A stretch of 64,000 nt of DNA from Clostridium fallax (lineage in GTDB: Bacteria; Bacillota; Clostridia; Clostridiales; Clostridiaceae): assembly GCF_900129365.1 (NCBI RefSeq), contig NZ_FQVM01000002.1, positions 114,950 to 178,949 on the forward strand, in the 5' to 3' direction. Positions 62,303-64,000 of this stretch are shown in pieces. Each line of letters begins with the position of its first letter. Within the stretch, counting starts at the first letter, position 1. A program made the translations under genes and the position numbers. The notes beneath the pieces are model-generated. The model searched no databases. It was given only the letters and a program-made list of their open reading frames with translations, and was not told where the DNA came from.

Positions 62303-63331
62303 TTATTTAGAAAGCTTTTTATGATTTATAATAGATACATTCATAGGATCTTCGTAAAACATCATATTACCAACTATTGAAAACTCATTTACAGGTGCAT
62401 CTAATATCTTATTTAACTTAGGTTTATCATCTGTAGTCATTGAATAAACAGTATTATTGTCTAATTTATTTATAAATACTACCTTATCATTTGAAATAGA
62501 TATATTCTCGCCGAAGACATCTTCAAGTCTTTTAGGTTTTTGATTCTCAAGATTTATAGAATATATATTATTATTTTCTGATAAATTGTTACAGTAAACT
62601 TTATTATTTGCAACAACAAAGCTTTCTGTAGCAAAATCTGTTAGCTTAGTTTTAGTTTTTCCATCAATAGATAGAGCATAAAGTTTAAAATGATCATCAG
62701 CATTTTGATATAAAATATAATTTGGCCATAACATATATTTCCCCACCGAATCTGTTGTAAGAGCCTTAGTAGTGTTTTCTATAAATGAAGTATAATATAG
62801 TTTATTTTTATCCGTTCTATTTATGTAAGCTACTCCATCTAAAAATTGACAATAGCTAATTGTATTGTAATTATTTATTTTATTTAATTCTCCTGTAGAA
62901 ATTGAAAGAGAATAAAGTTTATTTCCATCATTTTGATTAGAGAAAATAAGCTTATCTCCTAAAACAATTAAGGAGCTTCCATAACAATCTTTTAATTCTT
63001 CACTTTTAGAAAAATCATTTAATCCTCCAAGATTATTTTCCGCATATTTATATATTCTATTATTTTCTTTCTTATTATATATATAGTAGAATTTTTCAGA
63101 TGTAAAAAAGTTACTAGGAGAATCGCCATTGTCTTTTAATACTATAGGAACAATTTCTTTATTTGCAACATCTAAGTTTTCACCACTACTTGAAACTTCT
63201 TTAGATGAATCATTAGTAGAAGAAGCTGTTTCTTTATTTTTAGTTTCAGATGAAGGACTTTTTTTAGATGAAGTGCAGCCACTTAAAATTAATGATAATG
63301 ATAGTATTATTAATATAATTGCTTTTTTCAC
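62303..63331 (-). CDS. Lipoprotein with DUF5050-type repeat region
   Basis: Predicted surface lipoprotein of 342 residues: hydrophobic signal with lipobox LILSGC (Cys about residue 19), a Ser/Thr/Lys-rich linker (20-55), then repeating blocks of about 40 residues such as FYYIYNKKENNRIYKYA, KLIFSNQNDGNKLYSLSIS and VAYINRTDKNKLYYTSF. These look like the beta-propeller-like DUF5050 repeats found in clostridial surface and spore-associated proteins. The function is unknown. The start is GTG, ten bases after AAGGAG. It lies between murD and the rRNA operon, on the opposite strand. Confidence 0.8.
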   Translation of the reverse strand: MKKAIILIILSLSLILSGCTSSKKSPSSETKNKETASSTNDSSKEVSSSGENLDVANKEIVPIVLKDNGDSPSNFFTSEKFYYIYNKKENNRIYKYAENNLGGLNDFSKSEELKDCYGSSLIVLGDKLIFSNQNDGNKLYSLSISTGELNKINNYNTISYCQFLDGVAYINRTDKNKLYYTSFIENTTKALTTDSVGKYMLWPNYILYQNADDHFKLYALSIDGKTKTKLTDFATESFVVANNKVYCNNLSENNNIYSINLENQKPKRLEDVFGENISISNDKVVFINKLDNNTVYSMTTDDKPKLNKILDAPVNEFSIVGNMMFYEDPMNVSIINHKKLSK

Positions 63332-63642
63332 TTTGTTATCTCTCCTTAAATATAAATATATTTCTTAATATTAATATCGTATAAATTGTCCATATAATGA
63401 AATAAAAATATAAAAAAATAATAAACATATCCTAGTGTATCAATATAAGAATAAATTAGTAAATAAAAGAAATATAAAATAAAACAAAAATAAATAAGAA
63501 TAATGAATAATTTTCATTATAGTAGAAAAAAATAAACATGATATGATAATACACGTCGCTGAGGTACATAAGTTACTAAGACAGAGACACACATTAACAA
63601 AAACAGCCAAGTTTAAATTTCAAAATTATGAAAATAAAAACC
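63332..63642. other. Gap upstream of the rRNA promoter
   Basis: About 310 bases. The left part is A/T-rich. Around 63551-63590 there is a less AT-rich patch (ACACGTCGCTGAGGTAC, then GACAGAGACACAC) that stands out. I see no gene and no consensus promoter in it. It may belong to the rRNA upstream activating region. Confidence 0.4.
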
Positions 63643-63671
63643 TTGACAGTGAAAAAAGTTAGTGTTAAAAT
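63643..63671 (+). promoter_or_regulatory. rRNA operon promoter
   Basis: Consensus -35 TTGACA (63643-63648) and -10 TAAAAT (63666-63671) with a 17-base spacer, preceded by an A-rich tract (AAAATAAAAA) like an UP element. Confidence 0.9.
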
Positions 63672-63692
63672 ATGAATCAGTCAGTAAGACTT

Positions 63693-63713
63693 TGGTCTTT
63701 GAAAATTAAACAG
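63693..63713 (+). promoter_or_regulatory. boxA-like antitermination site
   Basis: TGGTCTTTGAAAATTAAACAG resembles the boxA region (TGCTCTTTGA) in leaders of Firmicute rRNA operons, used by the Nus antitermination complex. Confidence 0.65.
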
Positions 63714-63787
63714 AGAGAAACTTACAAAATCTTTTAAGATTTTTTTAAACCAGCAATTCTTTTATATGAGTAAAGATTAAACTTTTT

Positions 63788-64000
<213 letters not shown>

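Overview
This window looks like chromosome from a low-GC, anaerobic, endospore-forming Firmicute of Clostridium sensu stricto. The base composition is strongly AT-rich and ribosome binding sites are of the AGGAGG/AGGTGAT type. There are spore genes (spoVG, spoVT, yabP, yabQ, spoIIE), an oxygen-sensitive class III ribonucleotide reductase and a pyruvoyl histidine decarboxylase like the Clostridium perfringens enzyme. The 16S rRNA start at the right edge is clostridial, but its first variable region does not match C. perfringens as I remember it, so a related species is more likely. I did not identify the species.

Left part (1-20.6 kb): mixed housekeeping genes on both strands. These are a DUF3048 lipoprotein, nrdD-nrdG with an NrdR-like operator, an alpha/beta hydrolase, leucyl aminopeptidase, asnS behind a T-box, a small cytochrome b5-domain protein, a metallophosphoesterase, an M24 peptidase, a nucleoside salvage group (LacI regulator, deoB, punA, nupC), a DUF218 membrane protein, murC, a 45-residue protein and a CNNM/CBS membrane protein.

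Middle part (20.8-57 kb): almost entirely plus strand, and it follows the order long known from Bacillus: purR-spoVG-glmU-prs-(insert)-pth-mfd-(insert)-spoVT-yabM-mazG-hup-rqcP-yabP-yabQ-divIC-yabR-tRNAs-spoIIE-tilS-hpt-ftsH-(insert)-coaX-dusB-greA-lysS. The inserts are informative. Between prs and pth is a two-component system followed by an HtrA-like membrane protein whose catalytic His and Ser are both replaced. Between mfd and spoVT are the foldase gene prsA and then a histidine decarboxylase/antiporter pair. Between ftsH and coaX is fhs. The tRNA cluster is a 272-bp block (Leu-fMet-Met) tandemly duplicated and followed by a third Leu copy.

Right part (57-64 kb): tRNA-Asn, an unrecognised 207-residue protein on the minus strand, glyS behind a T-box, a long gene-free stretch, murD, a lipoprotein with a DUF5050-type repeat region, and the promoter and first ~210 bases of an rRNA operon.

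The block supplies translation factors and tRNAs, cell wall precursors (glmU, murC, murD, the SpoVB-like flippase), nucleotide salvage, and the septum/sporulation switch (divIC, spoIIE). I saw no phage, insertion sequence or CRISPR array. The best leads for something new are the catalytically dead HtrA operon, a perfect 12-bp hairpin whose 3' arm is the ribosome binding site of the spoVB-like gene, the DnaA-box cluster after nrdG, and the orphan gene beside glyS.
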